Positions 37,127 through 47,166 are shown, numbered from the stretch's first letter. The stretch is DNA of 64,000 nt from Novipirellula caenicola (GCF_039545035.1 NZ_BAABRO010000012.1:124001-188000), one strand, 5' to 3'. Notes: generated by a model from the sequence alone, not told the origin. Program-made: numbers and translations.

Positions 37127-38403
37127 GGTTTTCAGACAGAGCCTAGGCCGTGGGGGCCTGCAAGGTCCGTGAGTCGTTGTGCGACGAACCTGCCACCGAT
37201 CGTCTCATCCATCCCGCGATCCGGGACGGACATCGGTCAGTCGCAATCGATCTTAATGAACCAATTAGGCACATGTTGTGCCGTTGCCAATCCCCGTGGT
37301 CACAAGCCACGTGCAATTCAAGGTGTCAACCGTCCATGGTCGCTCGGCGAGCCCATCGCGAATTTATCGAGTGATTGCCACGGCGTGCTTGCCGATCACC
37401 CCCATAATGCGACCGTTAATAGCAAATTTGAATCGCTGCACTCGTCACGCATGTGCCCGCCACATTGACAAGCCAAATCGTCAGTGTTGTTCGCTCCCTT
37501 TTCAGGCTTTGCGCGTTACTTGGCCCCAAAGGAGACTCGGTCGATCAAAGTGGCAAGTTTGGTCGCTCGTTCTGCGATCAGCTTGGTCGTGAACGGATCA
37601 TCGTCGGGTCACCATCTCAATTTACATCAAACGTAGTGGACGAAATAGCGAATCCCCAAGCTCACCGTCCACCGTAGGACTCGATGCCTCGTCCACTACC
37701 GGAAGTTTGATAGTCGTTGATTGCTCCGCAATCATCACGTCGAGTCCGCCTCAAGAGAATTTCGCGTTAGTCTTCCTAACTTCGCTGCCGCACCAAGGCC
37801 GGCGTTGGATCGTTAGGGCGGAACGACTGCGGTGGCGCGGACAAATTGGGTAACCCCATTTTTTGCTCACCCAATGATCACGGCTTCTCGGTCACAACCC
37901 TGCTGCCCGCTTCGGGTCGACGACGTGGACATAGCTCACTTGCACCAAGCGATCCGTATTCCTTGTAAGGGTCTCAGGTTCCTTTTGAGGACATCAGGAA
38001 ATCGGGGGCCAAATCTCGATGGCTAAGACCGCCTGCTCATGAGCGGATTGCCCAGCTCAAGCGAATTGGACCGTTCAAGCAAACTGAACAGGTCACTCAA
38101 CTTCGAATGTGCAAACACGCCCGAATGAGGGTATGAGATTTGCGTCACAAGGTATGCGTGCCCTTTATTGGGCACAGGGTGTGCTTTGAAGTGGTGGGTT
38201 CATTTTGTCTGGTTCGAGGATCGTGACAGCATCATCACGCGCTGTGCATTGAACATGTTACACCGTTCCTATATGCAGCCGAGAACTATTCAGGCGTGAA
38301 CATGTTTATCTACCCCATTCCTGGCGAGTCGATGCGACTCCGACGTAGACAGCCCCGCAGTCCAAGACACGTACTTTAATCTCAACCGAGACGGAAGGCA
38401 GGG
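37127..38403. other. Long non-coding stretch with a palindrome and a short hairpin
   Basis: No credible gene over ~1280 bases. Bases 37633-37699 are a diverged copy of the GTAGTGGACGA...TCGTCCACTAC palindrome found at 1683 and 45921. A perfect 6-pair hairpin GTGCCC-TTTATT-GGGCAC is at 38158-38175, about 230 bases before the AI-2E-family gene, in what should be its promoter/leader region. Confidence 0.5.
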
Positions 38404-40368
38404 ATGGGAATTCAAAATGCAGATCCGATCTCCCGATGGCTGCCGCCACTGGCGATTGCGGTACTGGCCACGATCGCGGTCGCTGGACTGTACCTGGGCC
38501 AGGTGATCTTTATCCCACTGGCACTGGGAATCATCTTAAGTTTTCTCTTGCAACCGATTGTCCGGATGCTTGAGCGTGGCGGGCTCCAACGCGTACCTGC
38601 GGTGGTGACCGTTGTGCTGCTAGTCTCGATGGTGCTCGCTGGAATCGGCTGGAGCGTAGGGGGACAGTTGCGGGATCTCGCTCACGAACTGCGTGCGAAT
38701 CAAACTTATATCAGTAATCTAGAGAGCAAGATTTTCGATCTGCGGCGTTTGTTGGGCAGCGGGGCGATGGCCGACCTGCAAGCTACCTTGGAGCGGGTTG
38801 GCACGAGATTGGAAGAGGTAGAAGGAGACGCTCAAAACAAGACCAAGGTGAACGAGACCAAGGTACTCGTCCAAGCGGAGTCGCAGTCGCAGTGGGCTTA
38901 CATGATGGCCACCGTCGGTCCGCTGATGGGTCCGCTGGGGACGACCGCACTCGTGGTTGTACTGGTCATTTTCATGCTCATCAGCCGCGAGGATCTGCGG
39001 AACCGTTTGATTGGGATGTTCGGACATGGTCAGTTGTCAGTCACCACCCGGGCGCTGGATGACGCGGGACGACGAATTGGCCGGTATCTGATGATGCAGT
39101 TTCTGATCAACGCTAGTTACGGACTGGCCCTTGGACTTGTGTTGTTCGTCGTGGGTGTCCCCTTTGCGCTGTTATGGGGATTGATGGCGGCGCTGCTGCG
39201 ATATATCCCGTACGTCGGGCCCTGGATGGGTGCGATCTTCCCAATCGTGACGAGCTTGGTCGCGTTTGAAGGTTGGACGCAACCATTGTTAGTGATTGCC
39301 TTTATCGTCGCGTTGGAACTCATCAGCAACATGGTAATTGAGCCACTGCTGTTTGGACACAGCGTCGGTATCTCCGCAGTCGGGCTGATCTTGACCGCCG
39401 CATTCTGGACGCTTCTATGGGGACCGATCGGCCTTGTAATGGCCACTCCGCTGACAGTTTGCCTCGTGGTTCTTGGTCAGCATGTGCCTCGGTTCCGGAT
39501 CTTCGTGGTGCTGCTGGGGGACGAACCTGTTCTGCCGCCTCACGTCCGTTTTTATCAGCGACTGCTGGCTCGTGATCAATTGGAAGCAAGGGAATTGGCA
39601 CACGAACAGTCAGGGGACACGCTCAAATTTCAACACATCTGCGATCAAATTCTGATGCCGGCCATCGTGCGAGCCCGCAAGGATCGCTACCGGGAGCAGA
39701 TTTCGGTTGAGGATGAAGCCTTTGTGCTGCAGGCCACACATGACATCCTTGCGGATCGCGATAGGTCATCACCGCAGTTAGACGGCGGATTTCTGCACCG
39801 CCAAAGTTCGCCGCTGGCGACAGATCGCAACGATGCCGCCGTGGGCGACCGGAATGGTTCTGCGGGCCCGACGGTCGCGGAAAACGGGGCGTGTTCGCCA
39901 GAAGCGACAACAAAGAAGCCGACACTACGAATTCTCGGCTGCGCGGCGCATCACAAGTCCGAGGAACTTGCGGTGGAGATGCTTGCACAAGCACTCGGTC
40001 CCGAGGGGTATTACGTCCATTCACTGACGACCAAGGCACTTCCGAGCGAGGTCGTCGATCTGGTGCAGCAGCAGCATTGGGATGCCGTCTTCCTAGCGGT
40101 GATCCCACCGAGCGGAATGCCACAGGCCAGTTACCTTTGTCGGCGGCTGCGAAAGACGTTTCCCGACTTGAAAATCATCGTCGGTTATTGGGGTAATAAA
40201 AAGCGATTTGACGAGGTGCTTGTCAAGATGCGATCGCGAGGTGCGAGTTACCTGACGACTTCGATCGGTCAGACGCACAAGCAAATTGCGGATCTCGCAC
40301 TACTGAACCGCAGCAACAGTCCCTCTCGCCTAGTAAGGAGTGGTCATGCCACGGATTCTAATGATTGA
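38404..40368 (+). CDS. AI-2E/PerM-family membrane protein with C-terminal cobalamin-binding-like domain
   Basis: 654 residues. Residues ~10-365 have the AI-2E family layout: paired N-terminal helices (AIAVLATIAVAGLYLG, IPLALGIILSFLLQP), a soluble segment, then helices including 'LRYIPYVGPWMGAIFPIV' and 'NMVIEPLLFGHSVGIS', a family hallmark. A polar linker (~365-510) leads to residues ~515-640, an alpha/beta unit resembling B12-binding domains: RILGCAAHHKSEELAVEML, then VFLAVIPPSGMP, then LKIIVGYWG. The canonical DxHxxG cobalamin motif is not intact, so cofactor binding is uncertain. The transported substrate is unknown; many PerM-family proteins are ion antiporters. Its end overlaps the next gene, indicating one operon with the LOV kinase. 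GGAAGGCAGGG precedes its ATG. Confidence 0.8.
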   Translation: MGIQNADPISRWLPPLAIAVLATIAVAGLYLGQVIFIPLALGIILSFLLQPIVRMLERGGLQRVPAVVTVVLLVSMVLAGIGWSVGGQLRDLAHELRANQTYISNLESKIFDLRRLLGSGAMADLQATLERVGTRLEEVEGDAQNKTKVNETKVLVQAESQSQWAYMMATVGPLMGPLGTTALVVVLVIFMLISREDLRNRLIGMFGHGQLSVTTRALDDAGRRIGRYLMMQFLINASYGLALGLVLFVVGVPFALLWGLMAALLRYIPYVGPWMGAIFPIVTSLVAFEGWTQPLLVIAFIVALELISNMVIEPLLFGHSVGISAVGLILTAAFWTLLWGPIGLVMATPLTVCLVVLGQHVPRFRIFVVLLGDEPVLPPHVRFYQRLLARDQLEARELAHEQSGDTLKFQHICDQILMPAIVRARKDRYREQISVEDEAFVLQATHDILADRDRSSPQLDGGFLHRQSSPLATDRNDAAVGDRNGSAGPTVAENGACSPEATTKKPTLRILGCAAHHKSEELAVEMLAQALGPEGYYVHSLTTKALPSEVVDLVQQQHWDAVFLAVIPPSGMPQASYLCRRLRKTFPDLKIIVGYWGNKKRFDEVLVKMRSRGASYLTTSIGQTHKQIADLALLNRSNSPSRLVRSGHATDSND

Positions 40369-40729
40369 AGACAATGAGATGAATCGAGATATGCTCTCGA
40401 GACGACTACAGCGACGTGGCTTTGATGTCGTGTTAGCGGTAAACGGAGCCGAAGGGATTCGCATGGCGCAGACCGAGTCGCCCGATCTCATCCTGATGGA
40501 TCTCAATATGCCCGACGTCGATGGTTGGGAGGCGGCTCGGTTGCTGAAGCAATCTCCCGACACGAAACATCTGCCCATCATCGCGCTGACTGCGCATGAA
40601 GCCCCCGGAAACCGCGAACGCCTGATTGCCACGGGGTGCGCCGAATATCACACAAAGCCGGTGCAACTGCCGCTGTTGGTATCCCAGATCGAAACGATCC
40701 TCAAAAAACTGCGAAGCGACGTCCCATGA
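40346..40729 (+). CDS. Stand-alone receiver-domain response regulator
   Basis: 127 residues, a single REC domain without output domain. I chose ATG 40346 because AAGGAG lies at 40335-40340. Key residues: the acidic pair in MIEDNEMN, the phospho-acceptor Asp52 in LILMDLNMP, the Thr in ALTAHE and the Lys in YHTKPVQ. It overlaps the AI-2E gene by 23 bases and its TGA overlaps the kinase ATG (ATGA). It probably relays phosphate within this operon, much like DivK-type proteins. The paralogue at 45387-45752 is similar throughout. Confidence 0.88.
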   Translation: MPRILMIEDNEMNRDMLSRRLQRRGFDVVLAVNGAEGIRMAQTESPDLILMDLNMPDVDGWEAARLLKQSPDTKHLPIIALTAHEAPGNRERLIATGCAEYHTKPVQLPLLVSQIETILKKLRSDVP

Positions 40730-43700
40730 CGCCCCACGACAACGCGCAGCCCGCGACGCCGAATACCGAAATCTCAAAAGATTCGCAGAACCTTGAACAG
40801 CTATCCGCTTGCGCGCTTCCATTTTCGCCCGCTGCTATTCCAGAAAATGAATCGGATCGGCTCGCTGCGCTTCGTCGCTACCAGATCCTGGACACGCTGC
40901 CTGAGAAGGAGTTCGACGATCTGACATCGCTCGCGGCCCAGCTTTTCCAGACTCCCATCGCTCTGGTCAGTCTGGTGGACGAGAAGCGGCAATGGTTTAA
41001 AGCCACGGTCGGGCTCGACGCAAGCGAAACGCCACGTAAATTGGCATTCTGTGGCCATGCTCTGCTGCAGGACGACGTCCTGGTGGTTCCCGATGCCCAT
41101 CTGGATGTCCGCTTTGCGAACAACCCGCTGGTCGTCGGCGAGCCGCACGTTCGCTTTTACGCGGGCGCTCCGCTGGTGACACCGGACGGCTTCGCGTTGG
41201 GAACCCTGTGTGTCATCGATACTCAGCCCCGGACGCCCGATGACGCGCAGATCACCGCCTTGAAGCGATTGGCCCGGCAGGTCGTCAGCCAGCTAGAACT
41301 TCGTCGACATCTAATGCAGATGAAAACGTTGACAGATGAGAGTCAACGGGCCCTAGTCGCTCTCCGCGATAGCGAGGAACGGTACCGAGTGGTCGCCGAA
41401 ACGGCCTCCGACGCGCTGATCACGATCGATGACCTGAGCCGCATTATCTACGTCAATCCGGCAGCAGAGCGGATCTTTGGCTACCCAGCGGCGGAGTTGA
41501 TTGGGCAGTCGATCACCGCGCTAATGCAGCCTGAACTGCAAGATCGTCACCGCGAGGGACTGCGTCGATACCTCGAGACCGGCCAGCCGCAGATCCCCTG
41601 GACCGGCGTGGAGGTGATGGGACGACACCGCTCCGGTTCGCCGATACCGCTGGAGATCTCGTTTGGCAAATATGAGCGAGAGGGACGCACTTATTTTACC
41701 GGCATCCTCCGCGACGTCACCCGTCGTCAAGCGGCGCAGATGCGCTGGGATGCTCAACATCGGGTCACGCGGATTCTAGCAGAATCGACCTCTCTCGAGC
41801 AGGCAGCACCTCCGATGCTGGAAGTCATCTGCCGCTGCCTCGATTGGAGTGCGGGCGAGTTATGGACGATCGATGCGGAACACCAGCAGCTCCGCTGTAT
41901 GAGCCAGTATCCGCAGACCCAGTCGGCATTCAGCGAGGCGACACATCGCAGCCGTTTCCGACCCGGCGAAGGATTACCAGGCCGGATTTGGCAGAATGCG
42001 AGTCCCGTTTGGATCGAATCGATCGCAAGCGAAGATTTGTTCCAACGAACTGCAACCGCCCTACAGGAAGGTCTGCACTCGGGTATCGGGGTTCCGATCA
42101 TGATCGATGGTAAGGTGTACGGCGCGATTACATTTTTTGACCGCAAAGCATTGCCTTTTGATCAGGAACGCATCGATCAGCTCGTCAGCGTTTCACTACA
42201 GATCGGGCAGCTGGTGGAACGCAAGCAAGCCGAACAGGAGCGGCAGGAGATGGAGCGGTTCGCCGTGGGGACGGTTGACGGTCTTGCATCCCAAATTGCG
42301 ATCATTGACGAGACCGGGGAAATTCTCGCCACGAATCGAGCCTGGCGCGAATTTGCAGAGACCAACCAGGCACGCGATTCCGTCGGCATAGGCGTCGGTG
42401 CAAACTATCTGCAAGTCTGTGATCACGCGGCCGCTCGGCACAGTGCCGAAGCCGCTGAAGTTGCAGCTGGTATTCGTGCGGTCCTGGCGGGAGATCGAGG
42501 GCACTTTGAGATCGAATATCCCTGTCATGCTCCCGCTCAAAAACGATGGTTCACCGCCCGTGTCACCCGGTTTGCCGGCGCTGGCGCTACACGGGCAGTG
42601 ATCTCTCATGAAAATATTACCCATCGCAAGCTGGCCGAAGCCGCGTTGGTGTTAAGTGAAGAACGCATGCAGCGGATTGCAGCGAATGTTCCCGGACTGG
42701 TGTTTCAGGCAATTCGAAGCTCCGACAGGCAGCTGCGTCTGCCGTATATCAGCGAGGGGGCACGCGAGTTGTTAGAGACCGACACGGAACAGATCGCGGC
42801 CGATCCGCAGAAATTGATCGATGCGATTCATCCCGAAGATCGCCTGTCTTTCGATCAGTCGATGTCCGAGGCGGCAGAGGATCTGAGACCGTGGAAGTGG
42901 GAGGGCCGCATTCAGCTTCCCTCGGGCCAGCATCGCTGGGTGTATGGGGCGGCTCGGTTGCAGAAGCTTCCTACCGGAGCAGTCGCGTATGACGGGCTGT
43001 TGATCGACATTACGGAGCGTAAGCAAGCGACCGAGGAACTGCTGTTGTTGAAGGTCGCCCTTGAACAGACCAATACGGGGATTGTCATCTCCGACGCGCG
43101 TCAACCGGATTGTCCGCTGATCTATGTTAACCGGCCGTTCGAACAGCTATCAGGTTATTCCGCCGAGGAGGTGATTGGACGGAACTGTCGGTTCCTGCAA
43201 GGACGGGGGACGGAACCGGCGGCGGTTTCTCAGCTCCGCGACGCCGTGAGCAATGGCACCGAATGCCGCGTTGTCATCAAGAACTATCGCAAGGATGGGG
43301 CTCTATTCTGGAATGAGCTTCGGATCTCGCCCGTACGCGACCACCTGGGCCGGCTGACTCACTTCATCGGCATGCAGAATGACATTACCGAGCGGATTCG
43401 CTCCGAAAAGACCCAGCGACGACTGGCCCGCTACAACAAGCTGTTGCTGGAAAGCACCGCCGAAGGAATCTATGGTATGGATCTCCGCGGCAATTTGACG
43501 TTCGTCAATCCTTCGGCAACTGCGATTCTTGGACTAGACGATTCCGAGGTGCTTGGGAAGTCTGCACATTCGCTAATGCATCACAGCTTTCCAGACGGCG
43601 CCCCCTACCCGGTGGCCGATTGTCCGATCTTCCGCGCGCTAGAGACCGGAGAAGTCGTCAGACTTGAGGACCAGGTTTTCTGGAGAAATGACGGGACCTC

Positions 43701-45390
43701 GTTTCCCGTCGCCTGCGTGGCCTCGCCGATCATTGAAGACGGAGAGGTCGAAGGCGCGGTAGTCGCATTCTCGGATATCACCGAACGCCTTCGCACCCAG
43801 TATGATCTGCAGGAGGCCAAGGATGCCGCCGAAATCGCCAACCAAGCAAAAAGTCACTTTCTAGCCAACATGAGTCACGAACTACGCACCCCGCTGAACG
43901 CCGTGCTCGGCTACAGCGAAATGCTGCAGGAAGACGCTCAGGACCTGGGACACGAGGAACTACTGCCCGACCTACAGAAGATTCATTCCGCCGGCAGACA
44001 CCTGCTCTCGCTGATCAATGATTTGCTCGATCTGTCCAAGATCGAAGCCGGAAAGATGACCATTTATAACGAGACTTTCGACATCGCGACGATCCTCCGA
44101 GAAATTGCGGCCACGGTAGAGCCACTCGTACGGATCAACGATAACCGACTGGAAGTCAAGATCGCTGCCGAAGTGGGGACCATGTATGCGGATGTCACTA
44201 AAGTCAAACAGTTGCTGTATAACCTGCTGAGCAATGCAGCAAAATTCAGTTCCGACGGAGAGATTCGCTTGACGGTCGAGCGAGATGACGTGGACAACGA
44301 AAGCTGGATCACGTTTTGCGTCGCCGATACCGGAATCGGGATGACCGACGAACAACTCGATCGGCTGTTTCAACCTTTCATCCAGGCCGATGATTCGACG
44401 ACCCGCCGCTTTGGCGGAACGGGACTCGGTCTGGCCCTGACACGACGTTTCTGTCAGTTGATGGGAGGAGAGGTCAGCGTCCGCAGCGAACCAGGCTGCG
44501 GATCGGTGTTCACGATTCGTTTACCGACGGCTCAGAGCCCGCAAATCCCGGCGATCGAAAATACGGAGGATGACAGGACCACGGACGACGAGGGGGCTCC
44601 GGTCGCATTGGTCGTGGACGATGACCCGGCCGCCCGTGACCTGCTGACACGCTTCTTCCGCCGTCAGGGATTCCGTGTCGAATTGGCTGCAAACGGAGAC
44701 GAAGCGTTGGTCCATGCGCGAGCTCACCTGCCCGCCGTCATCACGCTTGACGTGATGATGCCTCGGCTCGACGGCTGGGCCACACTCGCGGCGCTGAAAG
44801 CCGATTCACAACTTACCGACGTTCCGGTCATTATGTTGACGGTCGTCAACGAAAAAGGCATCGGATACGCATTGGGGGCCGCGGAATATCTCACAAAGCC
44901 GATCGATCGCCCCCGACTCGCTGAGGTGCTTCGGAAGTTGCGGATTCAACATCTTGTCGATAACGTGCTGGTGATCGACGACGACGAGGTCGCACGGGCC
45001 TCGGTGCGGAAGGTCTTTCAAGATTTGGATGTGTTCGTGGTCGAAGCCGAAAACGGCCAAGTTGCGCTGGACCGCATCGGCGAAAAGCCGCCCCAGCTAA
45101 TACTGCTCGATCTGGTGATGCCCGTGATGGACGGATTTGAGTTTCTCGATCATCTGCGCAAACTTCCCGAAATGCAGGATATACCGGTGGTCGTATTGAC
45201 GGCACGCGATTTAACCCCAGAGGAACGGACCGAACTGAGCGGCAAGGTGGAGCAGGTTTTTAATAAACTGTCATGGACATGCGAAGATCTACAGATGGAA
45301 CTTCGGCGAATCCTTTCTGAATTTCAACATCAACCGCCGCCGAATCAAAATGATCTCGCTGAATCGTCCGACGAGGTAACTCGAATATGA
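40726..45390 (+). CDS. Hybrid histidine kinase with LOV photosensor, GAF/PAS domains and two receivers
   Basis: 1554 residues from ATG 40726, coupled to the preceding stop. Approximate order: GAF (45-205), PAS (215-335), GAF (345-505), PAS-like (510-630), PAS (640-770), LOV (780-895), PAS (900-1020), HisKA with His1051 in MSHELRTPLN, HATPase (to ~1275; DTGIGM and GGTGLGLAL boxes), REC (Asp1342 in TLDVMMP) and REC (Asp1462 in LLDLVMP). The LOV domain has the flavin-adduct motif GRNCRFLQG (Cys821), plus conserved Asn residues (VNRPF, FWNEL) and Gln (FIGMQND). Blue light should form a Cys-FMN adduct and alter kinase activity. No membrane segment is seen, so the kinase is likely cytoplasmic. No DNA-binding output exists in the operon. 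Confidence 0.9.
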   Translation: MTPHDNAQPATPNTEISKDSQNLEQLSACALPFSPAAIPENESDRLAALRRYQILDTLPEKEFDDLTSLAAQLFQTPIALVSLVDEKRQWFKATVGLDASETPRKLAFCGHALLQDDVLVVPDAHLDVRFANNPLVVGEPHVRFYAGAPLVTPDGFALGTLCVIDTQPRTPDDAQITALKRLARQVVSQLELRRHLMQMKTLTDESQRALVALRDSEERYRVVAETASDALITIDDLSRIIYVNPAAERIFGYPAAELIGQSITALMQPELQDRHREGLRRYLETGQPQIPWTGVEVMGRHRSGSPIPLEISFGKYEREGRTYFTGILRDVTRRQAAQMRWDAQHRVTRILAESTSLEQAAPPMLEVICRCLDWSAGELWTIDAEHQQLRCMSQYPQTQSAFSEATHRSRFRPGEGLPGRIWQNASPVWIESIASEDLFQRTATALQEGLHSGIGVPIMIDGKVYGAITFFDRKALPFDQERIDQLVSVSLQIGQLVERKQAEQERQEMERFAVGTVDGLASQIAIIDETGEILATNRAWREFAETNQARDSVGIGVGANYLQVCDHAAARHSAEAAEVAAGIRAVLAGDRGHFEIEYPCHAPAQKRWFTARVTRFAGAGATRAVISHENITHRKLAEAALVLSEERMQRIAANVPGLVFQAIRSSDRQLRLPYISEGARELLETDTEQIAADPQKLIDAIHPEDRLSFDQSMSEAAEDLRPWKWEGRIQLPSGQHRWVYGAARLQKLPTGAVAYDGLLIDITERKQATEELLLLKVALEQTNTGIVISDARQPDCPLIYVNRPFEQLSGYSAEEVIGRNCRFLQGRGTEPAAVSQLRDAVSNGTECRVVIKNYRKDGALFWNELRISPVRDHLGRLTHFIGMQNDITERIRSEKTQRRLARYNKLLLESTAEGIYGMDLRGNLTFVNPSATAILGLDDSEVLGKSAHSLMHHSFPDGAPYPVADCPIFRALETGEVVRLEDQVFWRNDGTSFPVACVASPIIEDGEVEGAVVAFSDITERLRTQYDLQEAKDAAEIANQAKSHFLANMSHELRTPLNAVLGYSEMLQEDAQDLGHEELLPDLQKIHSAGRHLLSLINDLLDLSKIEAGKMTIYNETFDIATILREIAATVEPLVRINDNRLEVKIAAEVGTMYADVTKVKQLLYNLLSNAAKFSSDGEIRLTVERDDVDNESWITFCVADTGIGMTDEQLDRLFQPFIQADDSTTRRFGGTGLGLALTRRFCQLMGGEVSVRSEPGCGSVFTIRLPTAQSPQIPAIENTEDDRTTDDEGAPVALVVDDDPAARDLLTRFFRRQGFRVELAANGDEALVHARAHLPAVITLDVMMPRLDGWATLAALKADSQLTDVPVIMLTVVNEKGIGYALGAAEYLTKPIDRPRLAEVLRKLRIQHLVDNVLVIDDDEVARASVRKVFQDLDVFVVEAENGQVALDRIGEKPPQLILLDLVMPVMDGFEFLDHLRKLPEMQDIPVVVLTARDLTPEERTELSGKVEQVFNKLSWTCEDLQMELRRILSEFQHQPPPNQNDLAESSDEVTRI

Positions 45391-45752
45391 ATAAGTTGCT
45401 CCTGGTTGAAGACAACGAACAGAACTGGGACATGCTCTCGCGACGGCTAAAACGTCGTGGATACGAGGTGCTAATCGCCACCGATGGGCAGCAGGGGGTA
45501 CAGCGTGCCGAGCTTGATCACCCGGACTTGATCCTGATGGATATCAGTCTTCCTGTAATGGATGGCTGGCAGGCCACACGACGAATCCTTGCACACGAAG
45601 GCACCCAGGATATCCCGATCATTGCGCTGACCGCACACGCGATGGACAGTGATCGAGAAAAATCGTTGGCTGCTGGGTGTAAGGATTATCACACGAAACC
45701 GGTCGAATTCGACCGATTAGTCGAACAGATCGAAGCACTTCTGAAGCGATGA
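45387..45752 (+). CDS. Second stand-alone receiver-domain response regulator
   Basis: 121 residues forming one REC domain: LLVEDNEQNWDML, phospho-acceptor Asp52 in LILMDISLP, ALTAHAMD, and Lys in YHTKPVEF. Its ATG overlaps the stop of the kinase (ATGA), so it is translationally coupled. Similarity to the receiver at 40346-40729 suggests duplication. With the two receivers inside the kinase, the operon encodes four REC domains and no output domain. Confidence 0.88.
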   Translation: MNKLLLVEDNEQNWDMLSRRLKRRGYEVLIATDGQQGVQRAELDHPDLILMDISLPVMDGWQATRRILAHEGTQDIPIIALTAHAMDSDREKSLAAGCKDYHTKPVEFDRLVEQIEALLKR

Positions 45753-45858
45753 AGAGCTTCGATGAGCGAAACGGATACGCGGTGCACGCCGGGGACGATA
45801 GAGAAGCATCGACGGTTTCGCCAAGGTTCGCTTCGAGCCGCTAATCAACTTGGGTACT

Positions 45859-46137
45859 GTTCGGAAATAACTTCGTCATTCGAGTTTTGTTACAAACCAC
45901 GCGGGTGAAGTGTTTACTCTGTAGTGGACGAGGCAACGAGTCCCGTCGTGCCAATAAGTCGCTGGGACTCGTAGCCTCGTCCACTACATCCAACGCTCGG
46001 ATCGTAGCCTCGTCCACTACCTTTAAAGCTGGCCGAGCTACGCTCATTCCAGTAAAGCTCTAGCGGCACGCCCTAACGCTACCGGAGGGTTCATGTCATT
46101 CGGGAAACATTTTGAAATGACGAAGTAATTTCCGAAC
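45859..46137. repeat. 279-base MITE-like element with 22-base terminal inverted repeats
   Basis: The left end GTTCGGAAATAACTTCGTCA and the right end (complement GTTCGGAAATTACTTCGTCA) match at 21 of 22 positions. Inside are the palindrome 45921-45987 (GTAGTGGACGAGGC.../...GCCTCGTCCACTAC) and an extra arm ending at 46020. A partial inverted copy lies at 1529-1749. No open frame for a transposase is inside, and no target-site duplication was evident. The rest of 45753-46657 holds no recognised gene. Confidence 0.75.
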
Positions 46138-46577
46138 GGTTCCTTAACCGCAAGGAAGTCGGCTGATTGACTCGGTTAAGTTGGCAAAGTTAACGGTATC
46201 TGTTTGAGTCGACTGGATTGAGATTTCAATTACAAATCGACGCTAAAAAACCGAATGGCAAGCCAGCTCCGGTGCGGTCGCCAGCAACTTTCGAAGATCG
46301 CGATTAGAGCAACTAATCCTTTGACACTACGGTCATCACGCCTGCGATGTCACGGAACCGCAAAATGACCTAATTGTCAGCATCCGCTGTGTGACACAAC
46401 CGATCTTCCGCTTGAGTTCACTGAAACCAAGCCGGCCGTCGAGCCAATAGAAAAGTACGATCCCTTACCACTTCCCGCCAACGTCGCTTCAAAGGGACAG
46501 GCGGGCAGCAAATAACTGGTGTGCCGGGGCTTTTTCTTGGTATCCATTTCGTGCCTACGTATCCGAAATGTGCGTAC

Positions 46578-46605
46578 TTGTTCGTTGCAGTCGTACTCGT
46601 ATTAT
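46578..46605 (+). promoter_or_regulatory. Candidate sigma70-type promoter for the quinone-reductase remnant
   Basis: TTGTTC (46578-46583) and TATTAT (46600-46605) are 16 bases apart, about 50 bases upstream of the ATG at 46658. The -10 box matches TATAAT at five of six positions; the -35 box is weak. Confidence 0.3.
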
Positions 46606-46657
46606 GTGCATGGAGACGGCCAAAGACACACAGTTTCAAACAAACAGGAGAAACAAA

Positions 46658-46945
46658 ATGAAAGCGATGCTCATTAACGCCTATGGCGAAATTGCAACTT
46701 TTGAAGCAGCCGATGTTGCGAAACCCGACGTGAAATCTGGCCACGTGTTGGTCAAGATCGCCGCTTCGAGCGTGAACACGGTCGACACGATGATTCGCCA
46801 CAGGGGGAAGGACTTACCTTTGTCGCCGGATACGCCAGCCCTTCTCGGGATCGACTTCGCCGGAACGGTTGGCGGAGTGGCCCATGTCGCGCTGCAACTG
46901 GCAAAACACCGGAGTGTAGAAGACTACTCGACCGGTGAGGTTTAA
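46658..46945 (+). pseudogene. Zinc-type alcohol dehydrogenase/quinone oxidoreductase with large in-frame deletion
   Basis: From ATG 46658 (AGGAG at 46646-46650) the 95-residue frame begins like an MDR quinone reductase: MKAMLINAYGEIATFEAADV, then GHVLVKIAASSVNTVDTMIR and LLGIDFAGTV. It then jumps straight to the cofactor-domain motif GGVAHVALQLAKHR, skipping ~70-80 residues that normally separate these blocks, and stops 11 codons later (ends SVEDYSTGEV). The catalytic and most of the nucleotide-binding domain are missing. The frame is preserved across the deletion, and the ribosome-binding site looks intact, so a short product may still be made. Confidence 0.7.
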
Positions 46946-46971
46946 CCCATGATCCTTTCCCCTACCAAAGC

Positions 46972-47166
46972 TTAATCGTCCGCCAAGAAACGTGTAACGA
47001 AGTCAATGACCGAAAAGGGGGAACCCTGACCGGCATCGACATGCACCAGCGAGGCTGGGTGTTTGCGCAGCGCATTTGCCCCGAGCCAATCGTCCGCGGA
47101 AAGGAACGGCCACACGCTGGCCCGTTCATTTTCTTTCACTGATATTAATACTGCCGTCTTGCCCAT
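46972..47166 (-). pseudogene. Possible C-terminal scrap of an alpha/beta hydrolase-like gene
   Basis: A 64-codon minus-strand frame reads WPFLSADDWLGANALRKHPA, then SLVHVDAGQG and FSVIDFVTRFLADD. The last two resemble the end of alpha/beta-hydrolase or prolyl-oligopeptidase-type proteins, where a His follows a DAGxGH motif, but that His is absent. It lies between two plus-strand quinone-reductase genes. The assignment is weak. Confidence 0.25.

Noticed and set aside
38158-38175. Hairpin GTGCCC-TTTATT-GGGCAC as a riboswitch or cobalamin-responsive element upstream of the AI-2E gene
   Set aside because: Only a single 6-pair stem is visible; no conserved riboswitch core such as a B12 box was found around it.
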